Assembly (NCBI GenBank): GCA_937991945.1
Contig: CALKLO010000043.1
Coordinates: 1 to 58,824, forward strand
Source: an uncultured Granulosicoccus sp.
GTDB lineage: Bacteria; Pseudomonadota; Gammaproteobacteria; Granulosicoccales; Granulosicoccaceae
Reading direction: 5' to 3'
DNA length: 58,824 nucleotides
Of the stretch, positions 1 to 8,458 are shown piece after piece. Numbering within the stretch: position 1 is the stretch's first letter; each line of letters begins with the position of its first letter. The notes under the pieces were generated by a model that saw nothing but the letters and a program-made list of their open reading frames with translations, was not told where the DNA came from and searched no databases. The position numbers and the translations under genes were made by a program.

Positions 1-108
1 CTCAGTGATGATGAGTTATCATCGTTGAAAGGTCATTCAGCCATGAATGACGAGCATGCAGAATCTGGATTTTCCAGCCGCAATGGAACGACTAACCAAG
101 CAAATTAA
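1..108 (+). CDS. C-terminal end of an unidentified protein (truncated by window start)
   Basis: Frame 1 is open from the first base to a TAA at 106-108 and encodes about 35 polar residues rich in Ser, Asn and acidic residues, like a disordered C-terminal tail. A hairpin follows three bases after the stop. The stretch is too short and low in complexity to identify a family, and an open frame this short could occur by chance. Confidence 0.35.
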   Translation, partial: LSDDELSSLKGHSAMNDEHAESGFSSRNGTTNQAN

Positions 109-110
109 GA

Positions 111-136
111 GGGCCTGCTGGTAAACCAGCAAGCCC
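111..136. terminator. Hairpin, probable shared terminator
   Basis: GGGC-c-TGCTGG and CCAGCA-a-GCCC form a ten-pair stem with one C/A mismatch and a TAAA loop. On the minus strand the stem is followed by TCTTAATTT, so it suits the small minus-strand gene ending at 143. On the plus strand it lies just after the partial gene but has no T run. Confidence 0.5.
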
Positions 137-142
137 GATCCC

Positions 143-421
143 CTAGGAATGAACAGTAAACTGCCCTAGCTTTCGGATACCATTCGCACGTGAACGATGT
201 GCCCTAGATTCGCGTTGTTGCCTGCGAAATCCAGGATCTTCCATGAGTTCGAAGTTCTCTCTAGCCGTACGCTGCATACCCAACATCTGGATAACAGCAA
301 AGAGATAAACTCCTAAAAACGCAAGCAAGATGTGGACACCTTGCATCGTTATTAACGTTACTACCCCCGCACAAAAAATCGTGCCACATGCGATGATTCC
401 CACCTTTTGAAATGGATTCAT
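143..421 (-). CDS. Small hypothetical membrane protein, 92 aa
   Basis: Family not recognised. The ATG is at 421. Two hydrophobic stretches, at about residues 7-24 and 28-48, are separated by a short turn and look like a transmembrane hairpin. They are followed by a hydrophilic tail of about 40 residues that is rich in Arg, Glu and Gln and probably cytoplasmic. The gene is transcribed away from the dehydrogenase starting at 584, with 162 bp between the starts that must hold both promoters. The stop lies seven bases from the hairpin at 111-136. No enzymatic motif is visible. Confidence 0.6.
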   Translation of the reverse strand: MNPFQKVGIIACGTIFCAGVVTLITMQGVHILLAFLGVYLFAVIQMLGMQRTARENFELMEDPGFRRQQRESRAHRSRANGIRKLGQFTVHS

Positions 422-583
422 CGTCTTTCTCTTTTTAGAAACTACTCTTCGAATATACGCTCGAGCTTTCTACATGGCAAGCCCAAGAAACCCGTAATTT
501 ACAGGCTTTTTTGCGCATTACGTGTCAAAACGCCAACTACGTGGCACTATTAAAAAGAACCCGTATTCTTTAGTGTCCTTCTT

Positions 584-1549
584 ATGCCATCAAAACCCGT
601 ACTGTGGATTACACGCGCGCTGTCTGATAACACGCTAGCTAGGGCTCGCAAAGATTACGACGTTATTCTCGACCCTGCTGATAACCCTGCAAGTGCTCAA
701 AGCATCATCGAACATAGTCAAAAAGTCGATGCCATCATTCCTTGCCATTCTGAAATATTCACAGAAAACGTTGTTAACCAACTTCACGATCGAGTGCGCA
801 TTATTGCCAACCATTCGGTAGGGGTTGATCATTGCAATCTTAAGGCATTCGAAAAGCGCGGCATTGTAGTAACCAATACTCCTGACGTGCTCTCCGATGC
901 CACCGCAGAAATTGCATTCTTACTCCTACTCGGAGCCGCACGAAAAGCGGTCGAAGGGGACACACTAGTGCGTAGTGGGCAATGGACGACTTGGAGCCCC
1001 TCATTCATGGTTGGCCAACAAGTTACGGGAAAAACACTGGGCATTATTGGTATGGGCAAGGTAGGCCAAGTGATGGCAAAGCGCGCTCGCGGTTTTGACA
1101 TGGTCGTGCATTATCACAACCGAAGCCGACTCAGCGCTCAGGAAGAACAAGGCGCTGTCTTCCACGAATCTCTGGACACGTTGTTACCCAAGTGCGACTA
1201 CCTATCGCTACACTGCCCAGCGACAGAGGCCACAAAGGGCCTCATCAACACAGACACCCTCGCCAAATTGCCCAAAGGCGCCATATTGGTCAATACCGCT
1301 CGTGGTGCCCTAGTTGACGAAACAGCGTTGCTTGAAAGCATAGAGTCAGGCCACCTATACGCGGCAGGCCTAGACTGCTTTGCCACAGAACCCTGCGGCA
1401 ACCCAGCGCTAGCCAAGCATCAGAACATATTTACCCTGCCGCACATTGGCAGCGCAACGTATGACACTCGTGACGCCATGGGCTTTCGCGCGTTAGATAA
1501 CCTTGACGCCTTCTTTTCAGGGGCTGAACCCCGTGATCGCCTTGTGTAA
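584..1549 (+). CDS. D-2-hydroxyacid dehydrogenase (glyoxylate/hydroxypyruvate reductase-like)
   Basis: A cytoplasmic NAD(P)H-dependent enzyme of 321 aa that interconverts 2-oxo acids and D-2-hydroxy acids. The Rossmann motif GMGKVG is at 156-161. The family catalytic triad is complete: Arg240 in NTARG, Glu269 in ATEP and His287 in PHIGS. Arg180 and Arg182 follow the second Rossmann strand, where arginines usually favour NADP(H), so a GhrB-like reductase is the likeliest subtype. The length is normal for the family. It is the first gene of a plus-strand set that continues with a TRAP transporter and an amidase, which suggests it acts on an imported or amidase-released organic acid. The exact substrate cannot be read from sequence. 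Confidence 0.88.
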   Translation: MPSKPVLWITRALSDNTLARARKDYDVILDPADNPASAQSIIEHSQKVDAIIPCHSEIFTENVVNQLHDRVRIIANHSVGVDHCNLKAFEKRGIVVTNTPDVLSDATAEIAFLLLLGAARKAVEGDTLVRSGQWTTWSPSFMVGQQVTGKTLGIIGMGKVGQVMAKRARGFDMVVHYHNRSRLSAQEEQGAVFHESLDTLLPKCDYLSLHCPATEATKGLINTDTLAKLPKGAILVNTARGALVDETALLESIESGHLYAAGLDCFATEPCGNPALAKHQNIFTLPHIGSATYDTRDAMGFRALDNLDAFFSGAEPRDRLV

Positions 1550-1682
1550 TGCAGTTGTGCATTGAATTCCTTATAGCCTGATCTTTCTAGTGCAGATTTT
1601 AGAATATGGACTTGTGCACACATCACTTGTGACGTACATTGATAAGCCATTTTCCGAAAAATCCACCACTGAGGTCCTGCCC

Positions 1683-2801
1683 GTGAAAGATCTAGCAAAA
1701 GAACCGGCAACTCGCCGTAAATTTCTCAAAGGCTCAGCTGTTGCTGCAGCAGCTACCGCGGGTGGCGTAATCACAGCACCTGGTATTGCACGCGCAGCAC
1801 CAGTTACACTGAAAATGCAGGCTGCTTGGGGCGGTGGTATTTTCCTCGAGAATGCAAAATCCTACGTTGACCGCGTTAACGCAATGGCCGGCGATGCTCT
1901 CAAAATCGACCTCCTCCCCGTTGATTCGGTGGTTAAGACAAGCCAGATGCAAGACGCCGTTCATCGCGGTGTCCTTGACGCTGCTCACTATGTACCTGCT
2001 TACTGGTACTCAAAGTCACCAGTAGCCTCGCTATTTGGAACGGGCCCTTGCTACGGCTGGTCTAGCCAAGAAGTACTAGGCTGGGTCTACTACGGTGGCG
2101 GTCAAGAGTTGTTCGACGAACTCATGGGCTCACTAGGACTCAACCTTGTTAGCTTCTTCAACAGCCCAATGCCGGCTCAGCCAATGGGTTGGTTTAAAGA
2201 AGAAATCAAAGACGCTAGCCAAATGAAGGGCCTTAAGTATCGTACGGTTGGCTTAGCGGCTGACGTTCTACTAGAAATGGGCATGTCTGTCGTCCAACTC
2301 CCAGGTGGAGAGATTCAACCGGCTATGAAGTCTGGTCTTATCGATGCGGCTGAATTTAACAACCCAACGTCAGATCGTGACTTCGGAATGCAAGATGTTT
2401 CAAAGCACTATCACCTTGCCAGTTTCCACCAGTCGCAAGAATTCTTTGAAGTCACTTTCAACAAAAAGAAGTACGACAGACTGCCAGCTGAGCTGCAAGC
2501 CATTCTCAAGTATGCATCTGAAGCAGAAAACTCAAACTTCTACTGGCACAACACTAAGCGCTATGCAGGCGATCTCACTACGTTGCGTGATGAGCAAGGC
2601 GTTAATGTTTACCGTACACCTGATTCCGTCATGCAAGAGCAACTCAAAGCATGGGACATCGTCGTTGAGCGCATGTCCGGTGGTGATGAGTTCTTTGCTA
2701 AGGTCATCGAGTCTCAAAGAATTTACGCAGAAGAGGTTATGGGTTATCTCAACCTTAACCAGCCTGACTACAAACTGGCTTATGACCACCACTTCGGTTA
2801 A
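1683..2801 (+). CDS. TRAP transporter substrate-binding protein, Tat-exported
   Basis: Periplasmic binding protein of a tripartite (TRAP) secondary importer, most like the mannitol/chloroaromatic/2-oxoacid group (TakP, FcbT1). I place the start at GTG 1683, giving 372 aa, because GAGG lies 8 bases upstream and the protein then begins a few residues before a twin-arginine signal (TRRKFLKG followed by an Ala-rich core). An in-frame start at 1590 would add 31 residues before the signal and is less likely. The YRT and AEFNNP segments in the second half match the ligand-binding region of this group, whose known ligands are carboxylates such as 2-oxo or hydroxy acids. Tat export suggests folding or metal loading before secretion. 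A hairpin separates this gene from the permease genes. Confidence 0.88.
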   Translation: MKDLAKEPATRRKFLKGSAVAAAATAGGVITAPGIARAAPVTLKMQAAWGGGIFLENAKSYVDRVNAMAGDALKIDLLPVDSVVKTSQMQDAVHRGVLDAAHYVPAYWYSKSPVASLFGTGPCYGWSSQEVLGWVYYGGGQELFDELMGSLGLNLVSFFNSPMPAQPMGWFKEEIKDASQMKGLKYRTVGLAADVLLEMGMSVVQLPGGEIQPAMKSGLIDAAEFNNPTSDRDFGMQDVSKHYHLASFHQSQEFFEVTFNKKKYDRLPAELQAILKYASEAENSNFYWHNTKRYAGDLTTLRDEQGVNVYRTPDSVMQEQLKAWDIVVERMSGGDEFFAKVIESQRIYAEEVMGYLNLNQPDYKLAYDHHFG

Positions 2802-2884
2802 ACCATTTTGTCAGGTCGCTGATGCTTAACGTGCTCAAACGTTAGGGCTTCAAGCAAAAGCTTCCGTATACTGGTGTATCCAAG

Positions 2885-2912
2885 CGGGGGTCGCATTGCG
2901 ACTCCCGTTGTC
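2885..2912 (+). terminator. Intra-operon hairpin between TRAP binding protein and permeases
   Basis: Arms at 2885-2895 and 2897-2907 pair over eleven positions with one G-U pair and almost no loop, so the innermost pairs would open. TTGTCGTTTCT follows. It probably acts as a leaky terminator or 3'-end stabiliser that lowers permease expression relative to the binding protein. Confidence 0.6.
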
Positions 2913-2969
2913 GTTTCTATAGTCTCTATCGGGCGTCATATCTATGCCGCGTAGCGAACAGGTAAACTC

Positions 2970-3578
2970 ATGAACAAGACCATTCATGCAATCGAAGGAT
3001 TGAGCGTCTGGGTCGGCCGAGCCTTCGGCTGGTGCATACTCATATTGACGCTATCAGTCACCTATGAAGTGTTTGTGCGTTATGTATTGAACAGCCCAAC
3101 AGTCTGGGCATTCGACATGATGGTGCAAATGTATGGTGCGCTATTCCTCATGGCAGGCCCGTACGCCCTAGCTCAGGACGGTCATGTCCGAGCCGACGTT
3201 ATTTATCGGTTATTTCCGGTTCGCGTGCAGGCATCACTCGATTTCTTATTGTATTTGTTGTTTTTCTTCCCAGGCATGCTTGCACTGTTTTGGTACGGCG
3301 CTGAAATCGCTTCCGATTCTTGGCGGTATAAGGAAGTCAGCTGGAACAGCCCGGCTCGCATACAAGTCTATTTTTTCAAAACATTAATTCCTGTGGCGGG
3401 CGCTTTGCTCATCATTCAAGGCATCGCCGAGCTTATGCGATGCTGGATAGCCATACGCACAGGCGTTTGGACTAAGCGTGTGCAAGATGTTCATGAAACT
3501 GAAGACATGCTCATGCAAGAAGGCGTTTCACAAAAGCCTGCGCAAGACGCAGGTGCAGTAGCTCAAAAGAATTCGTAA
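2970..3578 (+). CDS. TRAP transporter small permease (DctQ type)
   Basis: A 202-aa inner-membrane protein with about four hydrophobic helices, the standard layout of the DctQ/SiaQ small subunit. The VFVRYVLNSPTVWAFDM segment near residues 30-48 resembles the conserved region of this family. The hydrophilic C-terminal tail of about 40 residues is rich in Gln, Glu and Ala and probably not part of the core. The subunit pairs with the large permease encoded next, 67 bp downstream, and with the Tat-exported binding protein upstream. Confidence 0.85.
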   Translation: MNKTIHAIEGLSVWVGRAFGWCILILTLSVTYEVFVRYVLNSPTVWAFDMMVQMYGALFLMAGPYALAQDGHVRADVIYRLFPVRVQASLDFLLYLLFFFPGMLALFWYGAEIASDSWRYKEVSWNSPARIQVYFFKTLIPVAGALLIIQGIAELMRCWIAIRTGVWTKRVQDVHETEDMLMQEGVSQKPAQDAGAVAQKNS

Positions 3579-3645
3579 TTGACGCTGACGCGACAACTTA
3601 CGTGCTCACTTTCTCACCTTATTTAAAAACTAATCGAATAGCGCC

Positions 3646-5013
3646 ATGACGAATCCAGAAGTCGCCATATTCATGCTCTCCTTGTTTATCATCTTGGTGT
3701 TGCTCGGTTTTCCGATTGCATTCACCTTGCTGGCAATGGGTATTGCATTCGGTTATTACGCGTACTACACCGAAGGCTATATCGAAGTCTTCGCTGATAT
3801 TTTCGATAACCAGATTTTTTATCTAGTTAATCAAAATACCTACTCCGTTATGGAGAACGACACACTGGTAGCCATCCCCTTGTTTTTGTTCATGGGCTAC
3901 GTAGTCGAACGCGCCAACATCGTTAATCGCCTGTTTACATCACTAAACATGGCCGCTCGGAACTTACCCGGTTCGATGGCCATCGCCGCTCTACTCACCT
4001 GCGCTGTGTTCTCAACCGCTAGCGGCATCGTTGGCGCGGTTGTGACGCTAATGGGTTTATTGGCCTACCCAGCCATGGCAGACGCTAAGTACCGACAAGA
4101 CTTTGCGGCTGGCGTCATCTGCGCTGGGGGCACGCTAGGCATATTAATACCACCTTCTATTATGCTGATTGTCTACGCCGCCATCGCAGAACTATCGCCA
4201 CTGCGTCTATATGCAGCAGCAGTTATACCAGGCCTCATGCTCGCAAGTTTTTACATCGTTTATGTTATTGCTCGCGTTTGGGTGAATCCTGCAATTGCCC
4301 CAAAACCTGATATGAGCCATGCGCCATCAACCGCTCGTATTTGGCTAAATCTAATAACCTCATTTGTACCGCTCACCTTACTCATCATGTTGGTGTTGGG
4401 CTCTATACTAGGTGGTCTCGCTACTCCTGCAGAAGCTGCCGCCATGGGTGCGATGGGTGGCTTGGTGCTAGCAGCCTTATATCGTTCGTTGTCATGGGTA
4501 AAAGTTAAAGAGTCGGTTTTCTTAACAGCTAAAGCCACAGCCATGGTTTGCTGGTTGTTCGTCGGCTCTTGGACTTTCGCTTCAGTATTTTCGTATTTAG
4601 GTGGCCACGACATTATCGAGCACTGGGTACTAGCCATGGAGCTCAAGCCATGGCAGTTCTTGGTACTCGCACAGCTCATAATCTTTTTGCTGGGTTGGCC
4701 TCTTGAGTGGTCAGAAATTTTGATCATCTTTGTGCCTATCTTTTTACCTATGCTCGATACCTTTGGCGTTAACCCCTATTTCTTCGCCATGTTGGTTGCA
4801 CTTAATTTGCAAACTTCGTTCTTAACCCCGCCCATGGCCATGAGTGCCTATTACTTAAAAGGGGTGCTCAAAGACCAGATAGAGCTCATGATGATATTCA
4901 AAGGCATCATGCCGTATTTGGGTATCGTCATATTCACCATGTTCTTGATGTACATGTTCCCAGGCATTGCACTGTGGCTACCTGACGTCCTATTTGGGGT
5001 TTATATTCCTTAG
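3646..5013 (+). CDS. TRAP transporter large permease (DctM type)
   Basis: Inner-membrane translocation subunit of 455 aa with roughly a dozen hydrophobic helices, which uses ion gradients to import the ligand delivered by the binding protein. Landmarks include TASGIVGAVVTLMGLLAYPAM in the first half, GTLGILIPPSIMLIVYA in the middle, and LQTSFLTPPMAMSAYYLKG near the end. These Gly/Pro-rich segments are characteristic of the DctM/SiaM family. The slightly long size agrees with the FcbT3/TakM-like subgroup that accompanies this type of binding protein. The stop is two bases from the amidase start, implying translational coupling. Confidence 0.92.
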   Translation: MTNPEVAIFMLSLFIILVLLGFPIAFTLLAMGIAFGYYAYYTEGYIEVFADIFDNQIFYLVNQNTYSVMENDTLVAIPLFLFMGYVVERANIVNRLFTSLNMAARNLPGSMAIAALLTCAVFSTASGIVGAVVTLMGLLAYPAMADAKYRQDFAAGVICAGGTLGILIPPSIMLIVYAAIAELSPLRLYAAAVIPGLMLASFYIVYVIARVWVNPAIAPKPDMSHAPSTARIWLNLITSFVPLTLLIMLVLGSILGGLATPAEAAAMGAMGGLVLAALYRSLSWVKVKESVFLTAKATAMVCWLFVGSWTFASVFSYLGGHDIIEHWVLAMELKPWQFLVLAQLIIFLLGWPLEWSEILIIFVPIFLPMLDTFGVNPYFFAMLVALNLQTSFLTPPMAMSAYYLKGVLKDQIELMMIFKGIMPYLGIVIFTMFLMYMFPGIALWLPDVLFGVYIP

Positions 5014-5015
5014 TC

Positions 5016-6374
5016 ATGAGCACTAACAATCCTTTAGGAACAAGCGAGGTCGCAACCGTTGTCGAACAACTCGCCAACGGTTCGACGACATCAGAAGTAA
5101 TAACGCAACGGTGTTTAGATCGCATTGGCGAGACCGATAACTATCTGGGCGCTTGGCAACACATCGACGCCGACGTTGCACTACAACAAGCACGTGTTGC
5201 CGATGAACGCCGGCGCCACAGTAAAGCGATTGGCTCATTGCACGGCATACCGGTCGGACTCAAAGACGTAATCGATACCGCCGAACTTCCTACTGAACGC
5301 GGTAGCGAAATTTACAGCGGTCGCATACCTTCAGCAAACTCGGCTGTGGCTGAAAAACTTCGTGAGTCAGGTGCTGTCATTCTTGGCAAAACCGTTACTA
5401 CAGAATTAGCATGGATGCACCAAAGCGCAACACGCAACGCCGTTAACGGAGAATTCAGCCCAGGTGGTTCTAGCAGTGGATCCGCTGCGGCTGTAGCCGC
5501 TGGCCAGGTGCCACTTGCCGTGGGTACGCAAACAGGCGGCTCTGTTATTCGTCCAGCTGCCTACAACGGCATCTATGGATTGAAACCCTCTCGCGGTCTA
5601 ATTTCCAGACGTGGCGTGCTTCAAACATCTCCAACACTGGATCAAATTGGGGTGTTCGGAAATCATTTATCTGACGTATGCACGTTGGTTGATGCGTTGG
5701 CAGGCTACGATGCAACAGATACAAAGACCTACCTTGCGCCACGTCCCAAGCTACTTGATGGATATCATGCGAAAGCCCCTGTCGACCCTGCATTTGTATG
5801 GATAGACATGCCCTATGCAGATCGCTACTCAGACACGCTTAATGCCGGTATCAATGAACTTTGCGATGTCATCGCTAAAGACACATCGGCGACATTAGAC
5901 AGAATTCCAGCACCTCAATCATTTTCAGCGCTGCCAGCCTGTCATCAGGTTATCTACGATGTAGAGATACTGCAAAGCCTTGAAAATGAATGGAAGCAGC
6001 ATCGCGAAAAACTCAGCAGCACGGCTATCGAAGGCTTAGAGAGAGCCGAAGCCCGTACGCCTGGCGAATATGAAGAGGCTATGGAAATTCTTGAAGCAGC
6101 GGAGAAATGGTTCGATACCTTTTTCCATGACTACGACGGAATACTCACTCCCTCAGCACCTGATATCGCACCACGATATGGTCACGGTACTGGCGATTCT
6201 ATTTGTTGCGTTGTGTGGACACTGTGTGGATTACCATGCTTATCCATGCCGCTATTAACCGGCGACAACAATATGCCTCTTGGCATTCAACTTGTCGGTG
6301 CTTATGACAGAGATGAGCGACTCATGAGAACAGCACATTGGCTGCTCGATGCTCTAAACAATCCCGAGGCTTAA
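5016..6374 (+). CDS. Amidase-signature family amidohydrolase
   Basis: A 452-aa cytoplasmic enzyme of the amidase signature family, which hydrolyses carboxylic amides using a Ser-cisSer-Lys triad. All three residues can be placed: Lys83 in GLKDVID, cis-Ser152 in the Gly/Ser-rich motif at 150-156, and the nucleophile Ser176 in TGGSVIRP. The 24-residue spacing between the two serines matches fatty-acid amide hydrolase. The start is two bases after the TRAP permease stop and has no good ribosome site of its own. The operon suggests it hydrolyses an imported amide or a product related to the TRAP ligand. It is not a GatA candidate from context, since no gatB or gatC is present. Confidence 0.88.
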   Translation: MSTNNPLGTSEVATVVEQLANGSTTSEVITQRCLDRIGETDNYLGAWQHIDADVALQQARVADERRRHSKAIGSLHGIPVGLKDVIDTAELPTERGSEIYSGRIPSANSAVAEKLRESGAVILGKTVTTELAWMHQSATRNAVNGEFSPGGSSSGSAAAVAAGQVPLAVGTQTGGSVIRPAAYNGIYGLKPSRGLISRRGVLQTSPTLDQIGVFGNHLSDVCTLVDALAGYDATDTKTYLAPRPKLLDGYHAKAPVDPAFVWIDMPYADRYSDTLNAGINELCDVIAKDTSATLDRIPAPQSFSALPACHQVIYDVEILQSLENEWKQHREKLSSTAIEGLERAEARTPGEYEEAMEILEAAEKWFDTFFHDYDGILTPSAPDIAPRYGHGTGDSICCVVWTLCGLPCLSMPLLTGDNNMPLGIQLVGAYDRDERLMRTAHWLLDALNNPEA

Positions 6375-6381
6375 AACCACC

Positions 6382-6585
6382 ATGAACTCAAGACTAGTCA
6401 ACATCATAAACGGGCTAATAGCTACCGCATTACTCATGGTATTTATTATTGGCTTGGCCAAGAGTATTGCAGAAGGTTTTGCAGGCTTTGAAGGTGCCCT
6501 GCCTTTTATCGTTATTGTCGCCTTCGTACTTAGCTTGGTCATTTACGATTTTTACGACCAATGCATAAGACGACGCAAAAAGTAA
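6382..6585 (+). CDS. Small membrane protein, 67 aa
   Basis: Not recognised. Two hydrophobic stretches, at about residues 10-27 and 38-55, flank an acidic loop, and the C-terminus ends in Arg and Lys (IRRRKK), consistent with a two-helix inner-membrane protein with a cytoplasmic positive tail. It begins seven bases after the amidase stop, so it is probably the last gene of the dehydrogenase-TRAP-amidase set. It converges with the Fic-like gene 36 bp away. Confidence 0.6.
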   Translation: MNSRLVNIINGLIATALLMVFIIGLAKSIAEGFAGFEGALPFIVIVAFVLSLVIYDFYDQCIRRRKK

Positions 6586-6621
6586 TACGCAGGCACTAAA
6601 CCTGTATAACCAATCTATTGG

Positions 6622-7737
6622 CTAACTTGCCAGTAGACTCAGCACTGCGTTGTTAATGTAGCGTTTATGATTGCCTAAGCGCACTTCTGAGAGCACACCA
6701 GCTGACACTAACCGCTGCATCCATGCTGTAGCAGTTTGCCGACGAGCTAAACCACTTTCACCTAATTCTGCCAATCCAAAGCTGGGTTTGTAGCAAACCG
6801 ACAGTAATTCAGGCGTTGGCTCCTTAGGTAACAACTCTTTCATAACGTCTCGCATTTTAACGTTTAGTTGCTCCCATTTCATGAGCTGCGTCGTTGCATC
6901 AATAGATGCCTCAGCCACTGCTGTCATAAAAAACTGTAACCATGTGCCATGCTCGCCATGAGCAACCGCCTCATATAGAAATTGCCAATGCCTTGAAGAG
7001 CGCCGGCTGAAGTAGAGTGATAGTGGTAACGCAGGAGCTGGCAGTAAATCTTCTTCGCACAACAATAACGATGTCAGCAATTGCCCAACTGCTACGTTTT
7101 GCTCACTAAACGGTCTCAGTGCCATCCATTGACCGTTTGCAGCTGCAGCCATGAGTAATGGATCTAAATCACCCGAATCACTTTGAACAAAACCATGCCA
7201 GTTATCCAACAGCACTTGTAGGCGCTCTGCCCCGGTTGGCGAAGACAAATTTAAGCGATTTTCATCAGCCGTCGTGCATGACACATCGGTTGCATCGCCA
7301 CGACGAATGGAGGTGGGCTTTCCTGCTAAGGCCGCTGCCAGATCCAACGCCAAGGTGCTTCCCACAGGCTCACCAGACAAATTCTCATGGCTCATTTGGC
7401 GAGTTGCAATATGTCGAGCCAAGCTATCGGAGGCGTAACAACCTTCACACCCCTGCAAGGCTGTTGTCAGCTCAAGCGCCTCACCTTGCATTTGCAGCGC
7501 ACCCACCGATTCAATCACGCTGAACGCATCTTGAGCGATGCCTGAAATTGGAGATTGTTTTAATGCTTGTGCAAAGCCTGCCAAAGCCGCTCTTGCTGGA
7601 ATAACCGCTTTCAACGCCGGTATTGTTTCTAGGCGCGCCGATGACGGCAACAACGGCAAAGCGCGTTTGGCGTTGGTCGTCACAAATTCTGGATTAGCAG
7701 ACACGTTGTCTGTGTGCATAGATAGCTTCGAAGCCAC
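6622..7737 (-). CDS. Degenerate Fic-fold protein, predicted catalytically inactive
   Basis: A 371-aa protein resembling the larger stand-alone Fic proteins. It has an N-terminal Fic_N-like region (about 35-95), a Fic core (about 165-290) and a C-terminal winged-helix-like region. The core region LPLSLYFSRRSSRHWQFLYE and the following helix fit Fic adenylyltransferases well. However, the active-site motif HPFxDGNGRxGR aligns without gaps to RPFSEQNVAVGQ at 208-219: the catalytic His is Arg208 and the glycine/arginine nucleotide-binding positions are replaced. AMP transfer should therefore be impossible, and a regulatory or DNA-binding role is more plausible. The gene is intact, not a pseudogene. 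Starts are uncertain: GTG 7737 or ATG 7719, neither with a clear ribosome site. Confidence 0.75.
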   Translation of the reverse strand: MASKLSMHTDNVSANPEFVTTNAKRALPLLPSSARLETIPALKAVIPARAALAGFAQALKQSPISGIAQDAFSVIESVGALQMQGEALELTTALQGCEGCYASDSLARHIATRQMSHENLSGEPVGSTLALDLAAALAGKPTSIRRGDATDVSCTTADENRLNLSSPTGAERLQVLLDNWHGFVQSDSGDLDPLLMAAAANGQWMALRPFSEQNVAVGQLLTSLLLCEEDLLPAPALPLSLYFSRRSSRHWQFLYEAVAHGEHGTWLQFFMTAVAEASIDATTQLMKWEQLNVKMRDVMKELLPKEPTPELLSVCYKPSFGLAELGESGLARRQTATAWMQRLVSAGVLSEVRLGNHKRYINNAVLSLLAS

Positions 7738-7795
7738 GGTTAAGCAAAGCGCCCCCTATTTTACAAGGATATCTACCTGTAAGTTAAGCGTTTTC

Positions 7796-8113
7796 TTAAC
7801 GAGCAGCCAATTGCAGCCCTGGCACTGATAAGTTCACAACACCGTAAAGGTAATTCGCCAAAGGTTCGTTTCCAAAAAACTCATAAACCGCCAAATTATC
7901 GACACACTCTGCACCCCAATATCGAACATCGATAGTGTCTGGGCTATCGATTCTTTCAGCGACAAATCCTTCCGGCCGCTGGTAGAGGCGGAAAATACGA
8001 CGTACCCTGTCATCATGATTTAACGCCACGACATCTGCCAAACAGACGCCGTGAAAAGCAAGCTCACTATGCCTATCAAGCTTCACCACTACCGCGCATC
8101 CATTGTCTGGCAT
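7796..8113 (-). CDS. Hypothetical protein, 105 aa
   Basis: Not recognised. ATG at 8113. The sequence is soluble and mixed in composition, with no signal peptide or membrane segment. The second half is rich in aromatic residues (DVRYWGAEC near 62-70, YEFFGNEPLANYLYG near 77-91). It lies 58 bp upstream of the Fic-like gene on the same strand, so the two may be cotranscribed. No function can be proposed. Confidence 0.5.
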   Translation of the reverse strand: MPDNGCAVVVKLDRHSELAFHGVCLADVVALNHDDRVRRIFRLYQRPEGFVAERIDSPDTIDVRYWGAECVDNLAVYEFFGNEPLANYLYGVVNLSVPGLQLAAR

Positions 8114-8458
8114 TTGAACGACTCAATCAGTTGTTGTATGTACGCAATAACAAACGAGAAAAGGGCTGAAGTGCCTCGTGTTGTCTAAAACCAAGCTGAT
8201 ACGGAGTCGGCTTGGGTTACGTATAAGCGTTAATGTATCCGGCGATCCGCTTTACGGGCTACGACACCCTGAACTCGCAAAACGTCTAGTTTTTAGGTGT
8301 TTATAACGATTCCCACCATCACATTGGGAACAGCATTTAGTCCGTAGCAGATCACTGTAATCACCGTCTGTCTCTAGCGAAAAAAAGAATACAGCCGTAC
8401 TATCATTTTAGTCTGTAGTTTTTCAAATGTTGCGCCTTAACTCACTGCGTTGTTACTT
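8114..8458. other. 345-bp intergenic region upstream of the RND operon
   Basis: No convincing gene. It must hold the promoters for the RND adaptor (plus) and the 105-aa gene (minus). Two weak inverted repeats are visible: CCAAGC/GCTTGG at 8191-8196 and 8210-8215, and TACAG/CTGTA at 8390-8394 and 8413-8417. The second lies about 45 bp upstream of the adaptor start, where an operator could be. No regulator gene is adjacent and I see no strong -35/-10 pair. Confidence 0.4.

Noticed and set aside
1590-1682. Longer N-terminus for the TRAP binding protein
   Set aside because: It would put 31 residues ahead of a twin-arginine signal that must be near the N-terminus. GTG 1683 has a GAGG site at the right distance.
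2344-2829. 161-residue plus-strand frame
   Set aside because: It is out of frame inside the TRAP binding protein gene and Ser/Thr-rich, as expected of a shifted frame.
4260-4727. 155-residue minus-strand frame
   Set aside because: It is antisense to the well-supported TRAP permease, with biased composition.
7158-7523. 121-residue plus-strand frame
   Set aside because: It lies wholly inside the Fic-like gene on the opposite strand, with no ribosome site or family resemblance.
8390-8417. TACAG/CTGTA as a defined operator
   Set aside because: Arms are only five bases with an 18-base gap and no regulator gene is nearby. Kept only as a note in the intergenic region.
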